Of a stretch of DNA of 55,778 bases, positions 47,126-55,778 are shown piece after piece. The notes under the pieces are model-generated. The model searched no databases. It was not told the origin of the DNA and saw only the letters and a list, made by a program, of their open reading frames with translations. Within the stretch, counting starts at the first letter, position 1. The number at the start of each line of letters is the position of its first letter. The translations under genes were made by a program, and so were the position numbers. Source of the stretch: Roseburia sp. 1XD42-34 (GTDB lineage Bacteria > Bacillota > Bacilli > Bacillales > Amphibacillaceae); NCBI RefSeq assembly GCF_009917385.1, contig NZ_QWLJ01000032.1:1-55778 (forward strand), given 5' to 3'.

Positions 47126-48067
47126 ATGGAAAAAGTAGATGCAGCAGCTTCACAAGTTGTTACTGACACCTCAGTAGCTGAGGAAAACAAATCGAATTCT
47201 CTACTAACTGATATTAAATCGTTGATCAAAATAGGGATTATCAACTCCAATTTGATTACTGTATTCGCTGGTTTTTGGCTGGCAATTTACTTTAGTGGGT
47301 ACTCATTTTCTGATTATATTGGCACGTTTATGATTACTATGTTAGGAAGCGCTGCAGTAATTGCCGGTGGATGCATGTTAAATAATTGGTATGACGTTGA
47401 TATTGATCCGATGATGAAAAGAACGAAAACGCGACCAACAGTAACTGGAACAATTTCACTTCAAACTGTACTTGTACTTGGTATTATAACATCTCTCGTC
47501 GGCTTTATTCTCTTGTTATTTACAACCATACAAGCAATGCTGTTTGCATTTATAGGCTGGTTTGTGTATGTGGTTTTGTATACCGTGTGGTCCAAAAGAA
47601 GATATACTCTGAATACTACGATTGGTAGCTTTTCTGGAGCTGCCCCTCCGTTGATTGGTTGGGCTGCGGTAGATCCGAACTTCCACATTGTTCCACTTGT
47701 ATTATTTCTAATTATGTTTATATGGCAAACACCGCATTTCTTAGCATTAGCTATCCGAAAAAATGAAGAATATAAAGCCGCAAAAATACCCATGCTTCCT
47801 GCGGTACATGGGCTTGAATTTACCAAACGACAAATTGTCATTTATATCACGTGTTTATTACCACTGCCATTTTATTTAGCGTCCTTAGGAACAACATTTG
47901 TTATGTTGGCAACTTTACTGAACATGGGGTGGTTAGTGCTTGGGGTCAGTGGTTTTTATATGAAAAATGATATTAAATGGGCAAATATTATTTTTGTTTA
48001 TTCCTTGAACTATTTGACCATCTTCTTTTTAATGATGGTTGTTGTAACGTGGAACTCACCATTCTAG
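47126..48067 (+). CDS. ctaB: protoheme IX farnesyltransferase (heme O synthase)
   Basis: A 313-residue UbiA-type prenyltransferase with about nine membrane helices. The first Asp-rich motif NNWYDVDIDPMMKRTKTRP (Mg-diphosphate site) and the second conserved loop (RKNEEYKAAKIPMLP) are clear, as is the IWQTPHFLALAI segment. It attaches farnesyl to heme B, making heme O for CtaA. The ATG at 47126 follows AAGGGGGGAAAGG; a GTG 16 codons upstream is possible but lacks a site. It heads the ctaBCDEF operon. Confidence 0.94.
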   Translation: MEKVDAAASQVVTDTSVAEENKSNSLLTDIKSLIKIGIINSNLITVFAGFWLAIYFSGYSFSDYIGTFMITMLGSAAVIAGGCMLNNWYDVDIDPMMKRTKTRPTVTGTISLQTVLVLGIITSLVGFILLLFTTIQAMLFAFIGWFVYVVLYTVWSKRRYTLNTTIGSFSGAAPPLIGWAAVDPNFHIVPLVLFLIMFIWQTPHFLALAIRKNEEYKAAKIPMLPAVHGLEFTKRQIVIYITCLLPLPFYLASLGTTFVMLATLLNMGWLVLGVSGFYMKNDIKWANIIFVYSLNYLTIFFLMMVVVTWNSPF

Positions 48068-48131
48068 TGATTTTGTCCTTAATGAATTTTTATATAAGGA
48101 GCATCAAGAAAAGAAAGAGAGGTATGGATAC

Positions 48132-49184
48132 ATGAAAGGTTGGATGGGAAAATTTAAATTTGTATTCCTTTTAAGCTTTCTTACCATTATCCTTGCAGGA
48201 TGTGGAAAGGAAAACTTAACAGCTCTTGTACCAAAGGGGTATGGTGCGGAGTCTTCCATGAATTTAATTATTCTTTCAACAGTAATTATGACATTTGTAT
48301 TTATTGTTGTTCTTTCTATTTACTCGATAGCATTGATACGCTTTCGTAAAAAGAAAGGACAGGAGGGGTACATTCCAAAGCAGGTGGAGGGTAGTAAAAA
48401 ACTGGAAACCATTTGGACCGTAATACCAATTATTTTAGTTTTGATCCTTGCAGTACCTACTGTTGCTGCAACCTTTGATTTAGCCGATGAGTCCGGCAAA
48501 AGTGAACATATCAATATTGATGTGACAGGAAATCAATATTGGTGGCATTTTAGCTATGCAAATGAAGAAATTCAAACAAGTCAGGATTTATACATCCCAA
48601 CTGGCAAAAAAGTATATTTGAATATGAAATCCTCAGATGTTATTCACTCTTTATGGGTGCCGAGTATTTCGGGGAAGATGGATGTGAATCCTGAAAACGA
48701 AAACACGATGTATATTGAAGCAAATGAAGAAGGGGTTTATTGGGGCAAATGCGCGGAATTATGTGGGCCTTCACACTCACTCATGGACTTTAAAGTCATA
48801 GCCGTTAGTCCAGAAGAGTATGAGCAATGGGTATCTGATATGCAAGCTGTAGACCCTAAGGAAGAACCACAAGACGCCGTGGCTCAAGATGGTAAAGCAG
48901 CAATGGAAGCGAATAATTGTTTAAGCTGTCATGCGATTGGATCTTCACCAAATGCGGTTGGACCTAATTTAACTAACTTCGGAGATCGAACCAAGATTGC
49001 TGGTTACCTTGAAACTAACAAGGAAAATCTGGTTGACTGGTTATTAAATCCAGAGTCTATAAAACCAGGTAACTTGATGACAGGTAAATACCCTAAACTA
49101 TCGGAAGAAGAGGCAGACAGTATTGCAGAATACTTGCTGCAATTAAAGCCATCGGAAATAACTCCAGAGAGTGCGGGTAACTAA
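48132..49184 (+). CDS. ctaC: cytochrome caa3 oxidase subunit II with fused cytochrome c domain
   Basis: A 350-residue lipoprotein: lipobox LAGC (cysteine near residue 23), two membrane helices, and a CuA domain with CAELCGPSHSLM ligands (about residue 215), fused to a C-terminal cytochrome c domain with CLSCH (about 260) and a methionine ligand in NLMTGKYP. The fusion defines a caa3-type oxidase, which takes electrons from cytochrome c into CuA. GAGAGG precedes the ATG. Confidence 0.96.
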   Translation: MKGWMGKFKFVFLLSFLTIILAGCGKENLTALVPKGYGAESSMNLIILSTVIMTFVFIVVLSIYSIALIRFRKKKGQEGYIPKQVEGSKKLETIWTVIPIILVLILAVPTVAATFDLADESGKSEHINIDVTGNQYWWHFSYANEEIQTSQDLYIPTGKKVYLNMKSSDVIHSLWVPSISGKMDVNPENENTMYIEANEEGVYWGKCAELCGPSHSLMDFKVIAVSPEEYEQWVSDMQAVDPKEEPQDAVAQDGKAAMEANNCLSCHAIGSSPNAVGPNLTNFGDRTKIAGYLETNKENLVDWLLNPESIKPGNLMTGKYPKLSEEEADSIAEYLLQLKPSEITPESAGN

Positions 49185-49222
49185 TAATAAAGGGTGGAAG
49201 ATTTAAAAGGGAGGTTTATAAT

Positions 49223-51076
49223 TTGAGTATTGCAGCTGCTCAAAAAAGAGGCTTCGGTGCTTTTCTATGGGATTATTTAACGACAGTTGACCATAAGAAA
49301 ATAGCACATTTGTATTTAGTTGGTGGAGGATTTTTCTTTATCCTCGGCGGGCTCGAAGCTTTATTTATTCGTATTCAATTAATTGCCCCTGAAAATGATT
49401 TTATTAGTGCAGGGTTATATAATGAGATGTTTACCATGCATGGAACAACCATGATTTTCCTTGCAGCAATGCCGTTGTTGTTAGGACTAATGAACGCAGT
49501 AATGCCACTGCAGATTGGTGCACGTGATGTGGCATTTCCGTTTTTAAACTCATTAGGGTTTTGGTTATTTATGTTTGGAGGCATTCTTTTAAATTGTAGC
49601 TGGTTTTTAGGTGGAGCACCAGATGCAGGCTGGACTGCCTATACACCATTATCTGCGGTATCACCAACACATGGAGTTGACTTTTATGTATTGGGTTTAC
49701 AGATTTCTGGTGCCGGTACATTAATGGGTGGGATTAATTTCTTAGCTACAATTGTTACCATGCGGGCACCAGGAATGACATATATGCGCATGCCGTTATT
49801 TACATGGACGACATTTGTTACAAGTACACTTATTTTATTTGCATTTCCTGCATTAACGGTAGGCTTGTTTTTATTGATGTTTGATCGTATGTTTGGATCG
49901 GCATTTTTCGATGTTGCTTTAGGGGGGAACTCTATCATTTGGCAACATTTATTCTGGATTTTCGCTCACCCGGAAGTTTATATTTTGATTTTGCCAGTAT
50001 TTGGAGTGTTTAGTGAGGTTATACCAACATTTTCCAAAAAGCGTTTGTTCGGTTATACGTCAATGGTTTTTGCAACGATGTTAATTGCTTTCTTAGGTTT
50101 TATGGTTTGGGCACACCACATGTTTACGGTTGGCTTAGGTCCAGTAGCGAATGCGATCTTTGCGATAGCAACGATGGCGATTGCTGTACCAACTGGAATT
50201 AAAATCTTTAACTGGTTAGCAACGATGTGGGGCGGAAGTATAACGATCAATTCAGCTATGCTATGGTCATTAGGTTTTATACCATCGTTTACAATTGGTG
50301 GTATGACAGGTATTATGCTTGCATCTGCTGTGGCTGATTACCAATACCACGATTCGTACTTTGTTGTAGCTCACTTCCACTATGTTATTGTTGGTGGGGT
50401 TGTATTTGGTCTTTTTGCGGGATTGCATTATTGGTGGCCAAAAATGTTTGGCAGAATATTAAATGAGAAACTAGGAAAAATAGGCTTTTGGTTATTTTTT
50501 ATCGGATTTCATTTAACCTTCTTTATTCAGCATTTCTTAGGTCTTATGGGAATGCCACGACGCTACTGGGTATTCTTGGAAGATCAAGGCTTAGATACAG
50601 GGAACTTGGTCAGTACAATTGGTACGTTCCTAATGGCAATTAGTGCAACCATATTTTTAATTAATATTATTTATACTTCGGTTAAAGGAGAAAAAGCATC
50701 TGCAGATCCGTTTGATGGGCGTTCGTTGGAATGGGCAATTTCATCTCCGCCTCCATATTACAACTTTAAGCAATTGCCACTTGTACGTGGTCTGGATCCT
50801 TTGTGGGTGGAAAAAATGGATGGTAAAGATAATCTGGCACCTGCAGAGCCGCTTGGTGACATCCATATGCCAAATAGTTCAATCTTGCCGTTTATCATTT
50901 CTTTCGGTTTCTTTATTGCAGGGTTCGGCTTCATTTATCAAACTGACCATCAGGCTTGGAATTTTGCAATATTTATTGGTATGGGAATTGCGTTAGGATC
51001 CATGCTGATGCGATCATTAAAAGATGATCATGGTTATCATATTAGCAAAGCAGAACTTGAAAGGGAGGCGGACTAA
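49223..51076 (+). CDS. ctaD: cytochrome caa3 oxidase subunit I
   Basis: A 617-residue heme-copper oxidase subunit I with the low-spin heme His in MHGTTMIF, the Cu-B and cross-linked Tyr motif HPEVYILILP, the His pair (WAHHMFTVG) and the later HFHYVIVGGVVFG. The additional C-terminal helices fit Bacillus CtaD. It reduces oxygen to water and pumps protons. Translation starts at a TTG about 12 bases after GGGAGG. Two bases separate it from ctaE. Confidence 0.97.
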   Translation: MSIAAAQKRGFGAFLWDYLTTVDHKKIAHLYLVGGGFFFILGGLEALFIRIQLIAPENDFISAGLYNEMFTMHGTTMIFLAAMPLLLGLMNAVMPLQIGARDVAFPFLNSLGFWLFMFGGILLNCSWFLGGAPDAGWTAYTPLSAVSPTHGVDFYVLGLQISGAGTLMGGINFLATIVTMRAPGMTYMRMPLFTWTTFVTSTLILFAFPALTVGLFLLMFDRMFGSAFFDVALGGNSIIWQHLFWIFAHPEVYILILPVFGVFSEVIPTFSKKRLFGYTSMVFATMLIAFLGFMVWAHHMFTVGLGPVANAIFAIATMAIAVPTGIKIFNWLATMWGGSITINSAMLWSLGFIPSFTIGGMTGIMLASAVADYQYHDSYFVVAHFHYVIVGGVVFGLFAGLHYWWPKMFGRILNEKLGKIGFWLFFIGFHLTFFIQHFLGLMGMPRRYWVFLEDQGLDTGNLVSTIGTFLMAISATIFLINIIYTSVKGEKASADPFDGRSLEWAISSPPPYYNFKQLPLVRGLDPLWVEKMDGKDNLAPAEPLGDIHMPNSSILPFIISFGFFIAGFGFIYQTDHQAWNFAIFIGMGIALGSMLMRSLKDDHGYHISKAELEREAD

Positions 51077-51078
51077 TT

Positions 51079-51702
51079 ATGAGTCACGATCATTCCTTAA
51101 ATCCAGAAACAATGCCTGAAGATCCAGCTAAGGCTACATTAGAAGGAAAAAATAAATTTTTCGGCTTATGGTTCTTTCTTGGCGGAGAAACAGTATTATT
51201 TGCTAGCCTGTTCGGGACTTTTCTAGCACTTCGCAACTCAACTGCTGGCGGTCCGAGCGGTGAGGATATATTTGGTTTAGAGCTTGTTTTTCTTATGACT
51301 ATGTTACTATTAACGAGTTCATTAACAAGTGTTTATGCCATGTATCATATGAAAAATAATGATTTTAAGAAAATGCAGTTATGGCTAGGAATTACAGCCT
51401 TTTTAGGTATCGGATTCCTCGGTTGTGAAATTTACGAGTTCTATCACTATATTACTGATTTTGGATTCACGTTTAGATCATCCGCATTCGGTTCTGCGTT
51501 TTACACGCTTGTTGGCTTCCATGGTGGACACGTGGTGTTTGGAATAAGCTGGTTAATTGCATTAATGGTGCGAAATGCAAAACGTGGATTGAATTTATAT
51601 AATGCGCCGAAATTTAATACATTCAGCTTATACTGGCACTTTATTGATGTTGTATGGGTATTTATCTTTACAGTTGTATATCTAATGGGGAAGGTGGGTT
51701 AA
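51079..51702 (+). CDS. ctaE: cytochrome caa3 oxidase subunit III
   Basis: A 207-residue protein with five membrane helices, matching the short subunit III of Bacillus caa3 oxidases: FFGLWFFLGGETVLFASLF, the GFHGGHVVFGI block and YWHFIDVVWVFIFTVVYL at the C-terminus. It supports the catalytic core. GGGAGG lies inside the end of ctaD. Confidence 0.95.
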   Translation: MSHDHSLNPETMPEDPAKATLEGKNKFFGLWFFLGGETVLFASLFGTFLALRNSTAGGPSGEDIFGLELVFLMTMLLLTSSLTSVYAMYHMKNNDFKKMQLWLGITAFLGIGFLGCEIYEFYHYITDFGFTFRSSAFGSAFYTLVGFHGGHVVFGISWLIALMVRNAKRGLNLYNAPKFNTFSLYWHFIDVVWVFIFTVVYLMGKVG

Positions 51703-51708
51703 TACAAG

Positions 51709-52020
51709 ATGGATAACACCAATACCAATTCATTTCAAAAGCAAAAGAATAAAGAAGAAATGAAAAAGCAACTGATTACATTTGTGTTAATGATTGGTTT
51801 TACCATTGTCGCCTTTGCGATAGTAGCGACAAACGCAATGGATAAGATGTTTGCTGTTCCATTATTACTCATCTTGGCGGTCGTTCAGGTTGGCTTCCAA
51901 TTCTACTATTTTATGCATATGAAGGATAGAGGTCATGAATTTCCGTCCGTGATGATTTATGGTGGAGTGTTTGCTGCAATGTTAACAATAGCTGCGTTAG
52001 TAGCTATTGTATGGTGGTAA
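51709..52020 (+). CDS. ctaF: cytochrome caa3 oxidase subunit IV
   Basis: A 103-residue protein with a polar N-terminus and three membrane helices, the last two separated by YYFMHMKDRGHEFP, a hallmark of the COX4 family of Bacillales. It is the last gene of ctaBCDEF and lies 6 bases after ctaE; AAGGTGGG at the end of ctaE serves as ribosome-binding site. Confidence 0.93.
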   Translation: MDNTNTNSFQKQKNKEEMKKQLITFVLMIGFTIVAFAIVATNAMDKMFAVPLLLILAVVQVGFQFYYFMHMKDRGHEFPSVMIYGGVFAAMLTIAALVAIVWW

Positions 52021-52022
52021 AT

Positions 52023-52046
52023 AAGGTCGGGGATTCCCGACCTTTT
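52023..52046 (+). terminator. terminator of the cta operon
   Basis: AAGGTCGGG pairs with CCCGACCTT around a 4-base loop, followed by TT. Confidence 0.8.
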
Positions 52047-52144
52047 CCATTTCTGCGAATGTTTTGAAATTGTCAAATCTTATTGCTGTCCATAAATTTA
52101 TAAATGTTATAATAGAAAGGACAATCCTTTTGAGGTGATTTTAC

Positions 52145-53050
52145 ATGTGGCTAGAACTACAAATTTTTGGTTTTCGAGCTTTATGGAGCCCCTATTTTCT
52201 CCTGTTCATATTTGCGTTAGGGGTCGCTTATTTTCTCATAACTGGTCCCTATCGGCATAAATTCGGTGGGGAGGAGAAACCCACGAGCATGCAACAATTC
52301 ATGTTTTTGCTTGCATTAGTGTTACTCTATGCAGTAAAGGGTGCGCCAATAGATTTGTTGTCTCATATTATGCTTACAGCACATATGATGCAAATGGCTG
52401 TTTATTATTTAATTTTCCCGATTTTAGTAATTAAGGGTGTTCCAGTGTGGATTTGGAAAAAAATTATCCATGCACCGATTATAAAACCGGTGTTTCAACT
52501 ATTGACCAAACCACTTATTTCGTTACTGTTATTTAATGGGCTATTTTCTCTTTACCATATTCCAGCAATATTTGATTTTGCTAAATCGTCACAAGTTGCC
52601 CATACGTCTATTTCACTAATTATTTTAATTGCGGCGTTCATCGTTTGGTGGCCTCTACTGGCGCCGATTAAAGAAATGGATACAATGCGGCCGCTGTTAA
52701 AAATATTTTACATTTTTGCTAATGGTGTATTAATTACACCAGCTTGTGTACTAATCATATTTGCTGACGAGCCGTTGTTTGCTGCATATAGCCAAAATGG
52801 AGCATGGTTACAAGCGCTTGCGTTATGTGTCCCAGGAGATATTTTGGAAGGAATGGCTGTACAAATTAGCGGTCCAGAAATGTTCTCGCCGATGAGTACG
52901 TTAGAAGATCAGCAGCTTGGTGGTATCATTATGAAGATTATGCAAGAAATCACCTACGGTACTATCCTGGCAAGAGTCTTCTTTAAATGGTTTACAGAAG
53001 AAAGTTTAAAGGTGGATCCGATTCAGACAGAAGTACAACATTCCCAATGA
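52145..53050 (+). CDS. ctaG: cytochrome caa3 oxidase assembly factor CtaG
   Basis: A 301-residue protein with about seven membrane helices and conserved histidines in SHIMLTAHMMQM and LYHIP, as in the Bacillus CtaG_BACSU-type family needed for active caa3 oxidase, probably in copper delivery. GAGGTG precedes the ATG. It has its own transcription unit after the ctaF terminator. Confidence 0.92.
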   Translation: MWLELQIFGFRALWSPYFLLFIFALGVAYFLITGPYRHKFGGEEKPTSMQQFMFLLALVLLYAVKGAPIDLLSHIMLTAHMMQMAVYYLIFPILVIKGVPVWIWKKIIHAPIIKPVFQLLTKPLISLLLFNGLFSLYHIPAIFDFAKSSQVAHTSISLIILIAAFIVWWPLLAPIKEMDTMRPLLKIFYIFANGVLITPACVLIIFADEPLFAAYSQNGAWLQALALCVPGDILEGMAVQISGPEMFSPMSTLEDQQLGGIIMKIMQEITYGTILARVFFKWFTEESLKVDPIQTEVQHSQ

Positions 53051-53395
53051 AGTCGTTTGGACAAAAGATGTAGTAGGTTATGTATACCAACACGGATATG
53101 CAAAAGAGCAGAAGACTTCTGGTTTTAACTATTAAGTTATTAAACATGGTGGAAGACAAAAGGGATGAAGTAGAGCAAAGGGTGGTTGTAATAAATCAAA
53201 TTTGTTCTACTTTATTCGGTCAAGTTATAAAGCTTCACGAAATGAAACTGCTTCTCCTATAATAAGCAGTTGTTCATAAGTGATGGGGCAACTATCTTTT
53301 TTGCAAAGTCTATTATATTCCTATAGTCCAAGATATGATATAGGGGAAAACAGCTATGATTTGCAACTAATTTGCGTGGGAAAGGAGATTTTTTA
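53051..53395. other. 345-bp gap, nothing recognised
   Basis: Between ctaG and the DUF420 gene. An open frame near 53080-53262 has no ribosome-binding site and unusual composition. I see no repeat or terminator hairpin. Confidence 0.4.
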
Positions 53396-53851
53396 ATGCC
53401 AATTTTACCAACAATAAGTACTTTTTTTATTGTTTTAAGTGCCGTTTTTGTAGCGATTGGGTGGCGCTTTATAGCTAAAGGAGAAGCTGTAAAACATAAA
53501 AAAGCCATGATAACTGCTGCAGTTAGTGCAACAATATTTTTTATTATTTATGTTTCTCGAACAATATTTGTAGGGAATACTAGCTTTGGAGGTCCGGAGG
53601 ATTTAAAAATATATTATACGATCTTTTTGGTATTCCATATTATATTAGCTACCACGGGGGCCATTTTTGGTATAGTAACATTGACATTGGCATTTAAACG
53701 TAACATTCGTGTACATAGAAAGGTTGGACCCATAACTAGTGTGATTTGGTTTTTCACTGCGATTACCGGAGTTGCAGTATACTTGCTACTATATATTTTA
53801 TATGAAGGCGGGGAAACAACAAGTTTAATCAAAGCCATCTTAGGAACGTAA
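53396..53851 (+). CDS. DUF420 family membrane protein (YozB-like)
   Basis: A 151-residue protein with four membrane helices and two conserved histidines (KHKKAMITAA near residue 39 and VHRKVGPIT near 117), the layout of the DUF420 family, of which B. subtilis YozB is a member. Such genes often lie near ctaG or cytochrome oxidase genes, suggesting a role in oxidase assembly or heme/copper handling; that is inference. The ATG at 53396 follows AAAGGAG. Confidence 0.85.
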   Translation: MPILPTISTFFIVLSAVFVAIGWRFIAKGEAVKHKKAMITAAVSATIFFIIYVSRTIFVGNTSFGGPEDLKIYYTIFLVFHIILATTGAIFGIVTLTLAFKRNIRVHRKVGPITSVIWFFTAITGVAVYLLLYILYEGGETTSLIKAILGT

Positions 53852-53886
53852 AAAAACGGGGAGTCAGACGAACTTCCCGTTTTTTG
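53851..53886. terminator. terminator after the DUF420 gene
   Basis: AAAAAACGGG with AGT pairs with ACT and CCCGTTTTTT around a CAGACGA loop. Confidence 0.82.
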
Positions 53887-53980
53887 TCCTATTTTCGTAG
53901 TATCCTAATCCGGTTGAATAAAGTAGTTGGTAGATAACAGAACCGATAGACGAAACGACGTTAACCGTTCAGTTAGTTAC

Positions 53981-55039
53981 TTAAATCTTTACATTCCATT
54001 TAATAATTCCTGCTTCTTTTGCTGAATTAAAAGCAATTAGGATTAACGGACCAAGTATAAATCCTAATATTCCCAGTAGCTTTAAACCGATAAACATAGA
54101 AATTAGAGTAGCTAATGGGGAGAGACCTATATGCTGACCCATTACTTTAGGTTCGACAATCCTGCGAATGGCTAGCAAGATGACAGCTAATATAGCTAGC
54201 TGGATGCCTAGTGATGTATCTCCTGCCATAAACATAAATAATGCCCATGGACCTAATATGACAATCGAGCCGATGATAGGGATTAAATCAATAATCCAAA
54301 TAATTAACGACATAATAATCGCTACTTCTGGCGTAATAAGGAAAAGGCCAACTAGTGTGACGGCTAAAATAATCAGACTTACTAAAAACTGAGCTTTAAA
54401 GAACCCTAAAAATACATTTGTAATTCGATGATTCATAAATGATACTTTTTCTGCTGTTTCCTTTGTCATAACATGGTACATTTTTGCCTTTAGAAGCGGC
54501 AATTCCAGCATGAACAGGAATAACGCAATTAAGTAAACGATAAAGCTAATTAAATATTGTGGGATAGAGGCGAAGAGTTGAGCGATTCGTTCTAATGTTA
54601 TCGTTTCTTTTGCGGTTGTACTCAACGCATTGAGATTCGTTTCAATGCTGGACGATACTTGTCGTACAAATTCGTCAGGCAAATCATCTGTGTAATGTTG
54701 AAGTTGCCTTTCCCAATCTTGGTAGATTCTATTTAATTCATTAAAGTGTTGCGGAACATCTTCTACAAAATTAACAACCTGTGTAACTGCTCTAGTAATT
54801 GTAAAAGTTCCCACAACGCCAAGAACGATTAAAAATAATAAAAAAACAATCGTTACAGATATTTTTCGATTAATCTTTAGCTTTTTTTGCACCATCCTTA
54901 TAACTGGGTTCAGAATAAGAGCTGTTACAAAAGCAACGATTAAAGGAATTGAAATTGGTACTACAAAAATGAATAACAGGATTAATAAAAGAGTTAAAAA
55001 AATAAATGTCCAGTGACGTTTAGTTAGATTGCGAAACAA
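53981..55039 (-). CDS. AI-2E/PerM-family transporter
   Basis: A 352-residue membrane protein with about seven to eight helices: two at the N-terminus, a charged extracellular or cytoplasmic segment with heptads (about residues 75-140), then five or six more including IIWIIDLIPIIGSIVILGPW and the family-typical GLSPLATLISMFIGLKLLG. The family (PF01594) includes TqsA-like exporters and, in Bacillaceae, sodium-proton antiporters; the exact substrate is not determined. The start is a TTG; AAAGGAG lies about 13 bases upstream, a rather wide spacing. Confidence 0.87.
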   Translation of the reverse strand: MFRNLTKRHWTFIFLTLLLILLFIFVVPISIPLIVAFVTALILNPVIRMVQKKLKINRKISVTIVFLLFLIVLGVVGTFTITRAVTQVVNFVEDVPQHFNELNRIYQDWERQLQHYTDDLPDEFVRQVSSSIETNLNALSTTAKETITLERIAQLFASIPQYLISFIVYLIALFLFMLELPLLKAKMYHVMTKETAEKVSFMNHRITNVFLGFFKAQFLVSLIILAVTLVGLFLITPEVAIIMSLIIWIIDLIPIIGSIVILGPWALFMFMAGDTSLGIQLAILAVILLAIRRIVEPKVMGQHIGLSPLATLISMFIGLKLLGILGFILGPLILIAFNSAKEAGIIKWNVKI

Positions 55040-55213
55040 AGTATTACGATGGCTCCTTTCATCATCAAACAGTTACGGTATACTTATAAAAAATATAGCA
55101 TTAAATAACGCATTTGAACAGAAATATTTATTAAAATGGAAGAATATATTCTAGACGTATCATTTAAAGTAAATCAGAGTTGGTTATCGTATTTTCATCT
55201 GCAAATAAGTGCT

Positions 55214-55343
55214 GAAAAAACCCCTGAGTGGGTGCAACAAGCCTAAGAGGAAGATAATAGGCATTTAAATGTCCTATTTGGACACACGATGTAACTATCT
55301 GTGAGGATGATGAAAACCACAGCTGATGGAAGTTTCGCTTTAT
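55214..55343 (+). repeat. S-type structured repeat with compensatory stem change
   Basis: Contains CCCTGAGTGGG, GATAATAGGCATTTAAATG and the terminal hairpin CTGTG paired with CACAG, the reverse of the CAGTG/CACTG pairing in the 20.4-kb copy, and ends GATGGAAGTTTCGCTTTAT. The TTTAGGT arm is deleted. Confidence 0.75.
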
Positions 55344-55518
55344 TGGGGGAAATAGTTTTCATTTCTGTAGCTGGCTACGGCTCTACTTTTACCTATCGGT
55401 TTATACCGAATGTAAGCCCTCGTAAACTCTCACTGTTTGAAAAGGGAAGGAGAGTTTTGCTAATCTGAAACAAGATTTGATCCACAGCAAAACAATGGTC
55501 AAACGAGCGTATTTAAAA

Positions 55519-55718
55519 GAACAAAGGCGCAAGCTCCCGTTTAGCAACGTAGCGAGTGGAACGAATGAAGTGAGATAAAGGAATCATGGTGAGGCACGAA
55601 CCAATGATGACTTATCGAAAGGCGATTTCGTGAAGTCGCCTAGTTGCTGGGCGCTTGCGCCGGACGTGGCTAAATAACTTAGTAAGTTATCCACAGCTGC
55701 AAAATTTTATAATTTCCT
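55519..55718 (-). repeat. L-type repeat in reverse orientation, head B with alternative tail
   Basis: Read on the minus strand: gaaattataaaattttgcag, TGTGGATAACTTACTAAGTT, GGCGACTTCACGAAATCGCC and the tail ending GGAGCTTGCGCCTTTGTTC. This is the only clear copy pointing left. Its outer flank is the 62-bp sequence also found at the start of the window. Confidence 0.9.
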
Positions 55719-55778
55719 CACTAGCGTTGCATAAAAAGTAATGCTTCAAGTCAAGCGCTAATTATCCATTTGAGGCAT
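55717..55778 (-). repeat. 62-bp flank shared by both window ends (right copy)
   Basis: Exact reverse complement of positions 16-77. The window stops at the outer limit of the match. Confidence 0.85.

Noticed and set aside
53080..53262. 60-codon open frame after ctaG
   Set aside because: No ribosome-binding site and no family resemblance; probably chance.

Overview
This window is chromosomal DNA from a low-GC Gram-positive bacterium of the family Bacillaceae. A moderately halophilic relative of Virgibacillus, Oceanobacillus or Lentibacillus is my best guess, from protein similarity and the betaine-type transporter; the species is not determined. Gene order follows the Bacillus subtilis interval ykyB-ykuE-(ykuL)-dapH-ykuRSV-yknUV-ktrC-rnjA-rpoY-ykrA-defB-ykyA-pdhABCD-slp-SR1-yktAB-suhB-yla genes-ftsW-pycA-ctaA-ctaBCDEFG. 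No rRNA, tRNA, CRISPR array or phage was found.

Region by region: 0.4-7 kb holds a DMT exporter, a small membrane protein, YkyB, the Tat-exported phosphoesterase YkuE, a czrA-czcD metal-efflux operon with its operator, and the CBS protein YkuL/DarB. From 7.2 to 10 kb are the acetyl-branch lysine/diaminopimelate genes dapH and ykuR, then ykuS and ykuV. From 10.2 to 16.7 kb are the heterodimeric ABC exporter YknUV, KtrC, RNase J1 and RNA polymerase epsilon. From 17 to 31 kb are a HAD phosphatase, peptide deformylase, YkyA, the pyruvate dehydrogenase operon, a small lipoprotein, a BCCT transporter, a polysaccharide-deacetylase lipoprotein and a complete SR1 locus (promoter, two CcpN-type operators, the SR1P peptide, terminator). 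From 32 to 44 kb are small conserved Bacillales genes, suhB, ylaN, ftsW and pycA. From 45 to 53 kb are the heme A and caa3 oxidase genes, and the window closes with an AI-2E/PerM-type permease. Together these genes cover the pyruvate node (Pdh and PycA), aerobic respiration (heme A and caa3 oxidase) and RNA turnover (RNase J1).

The most unusual content lies between the genes. About twenty copies of modular, non-coding, hairpin-rich repeats occupy nearly every long intergenic gap. One module (S) has three conserved stems, one of which shows compensatory base changes between copies. A longer element (L) carries a 5' head in two variants (A and B), and its left end very often sits directly after an intrinsic terminator or oligo-T run. 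A third element (E2) is a compact stem-loop. Almost all copies point the same way. Decayed IS3- and IS110-type transposase fragments abut some copies, and several genes expected from B. subtilis synteny (speA, typA, ylaK, the ccpC region) are absent at or near repeat-rich gaps. The window starts and ends in inverted copies of the repeat sharing an identical 62-bp flank, which suggests it may be an assembly contig bounded by this repeat.
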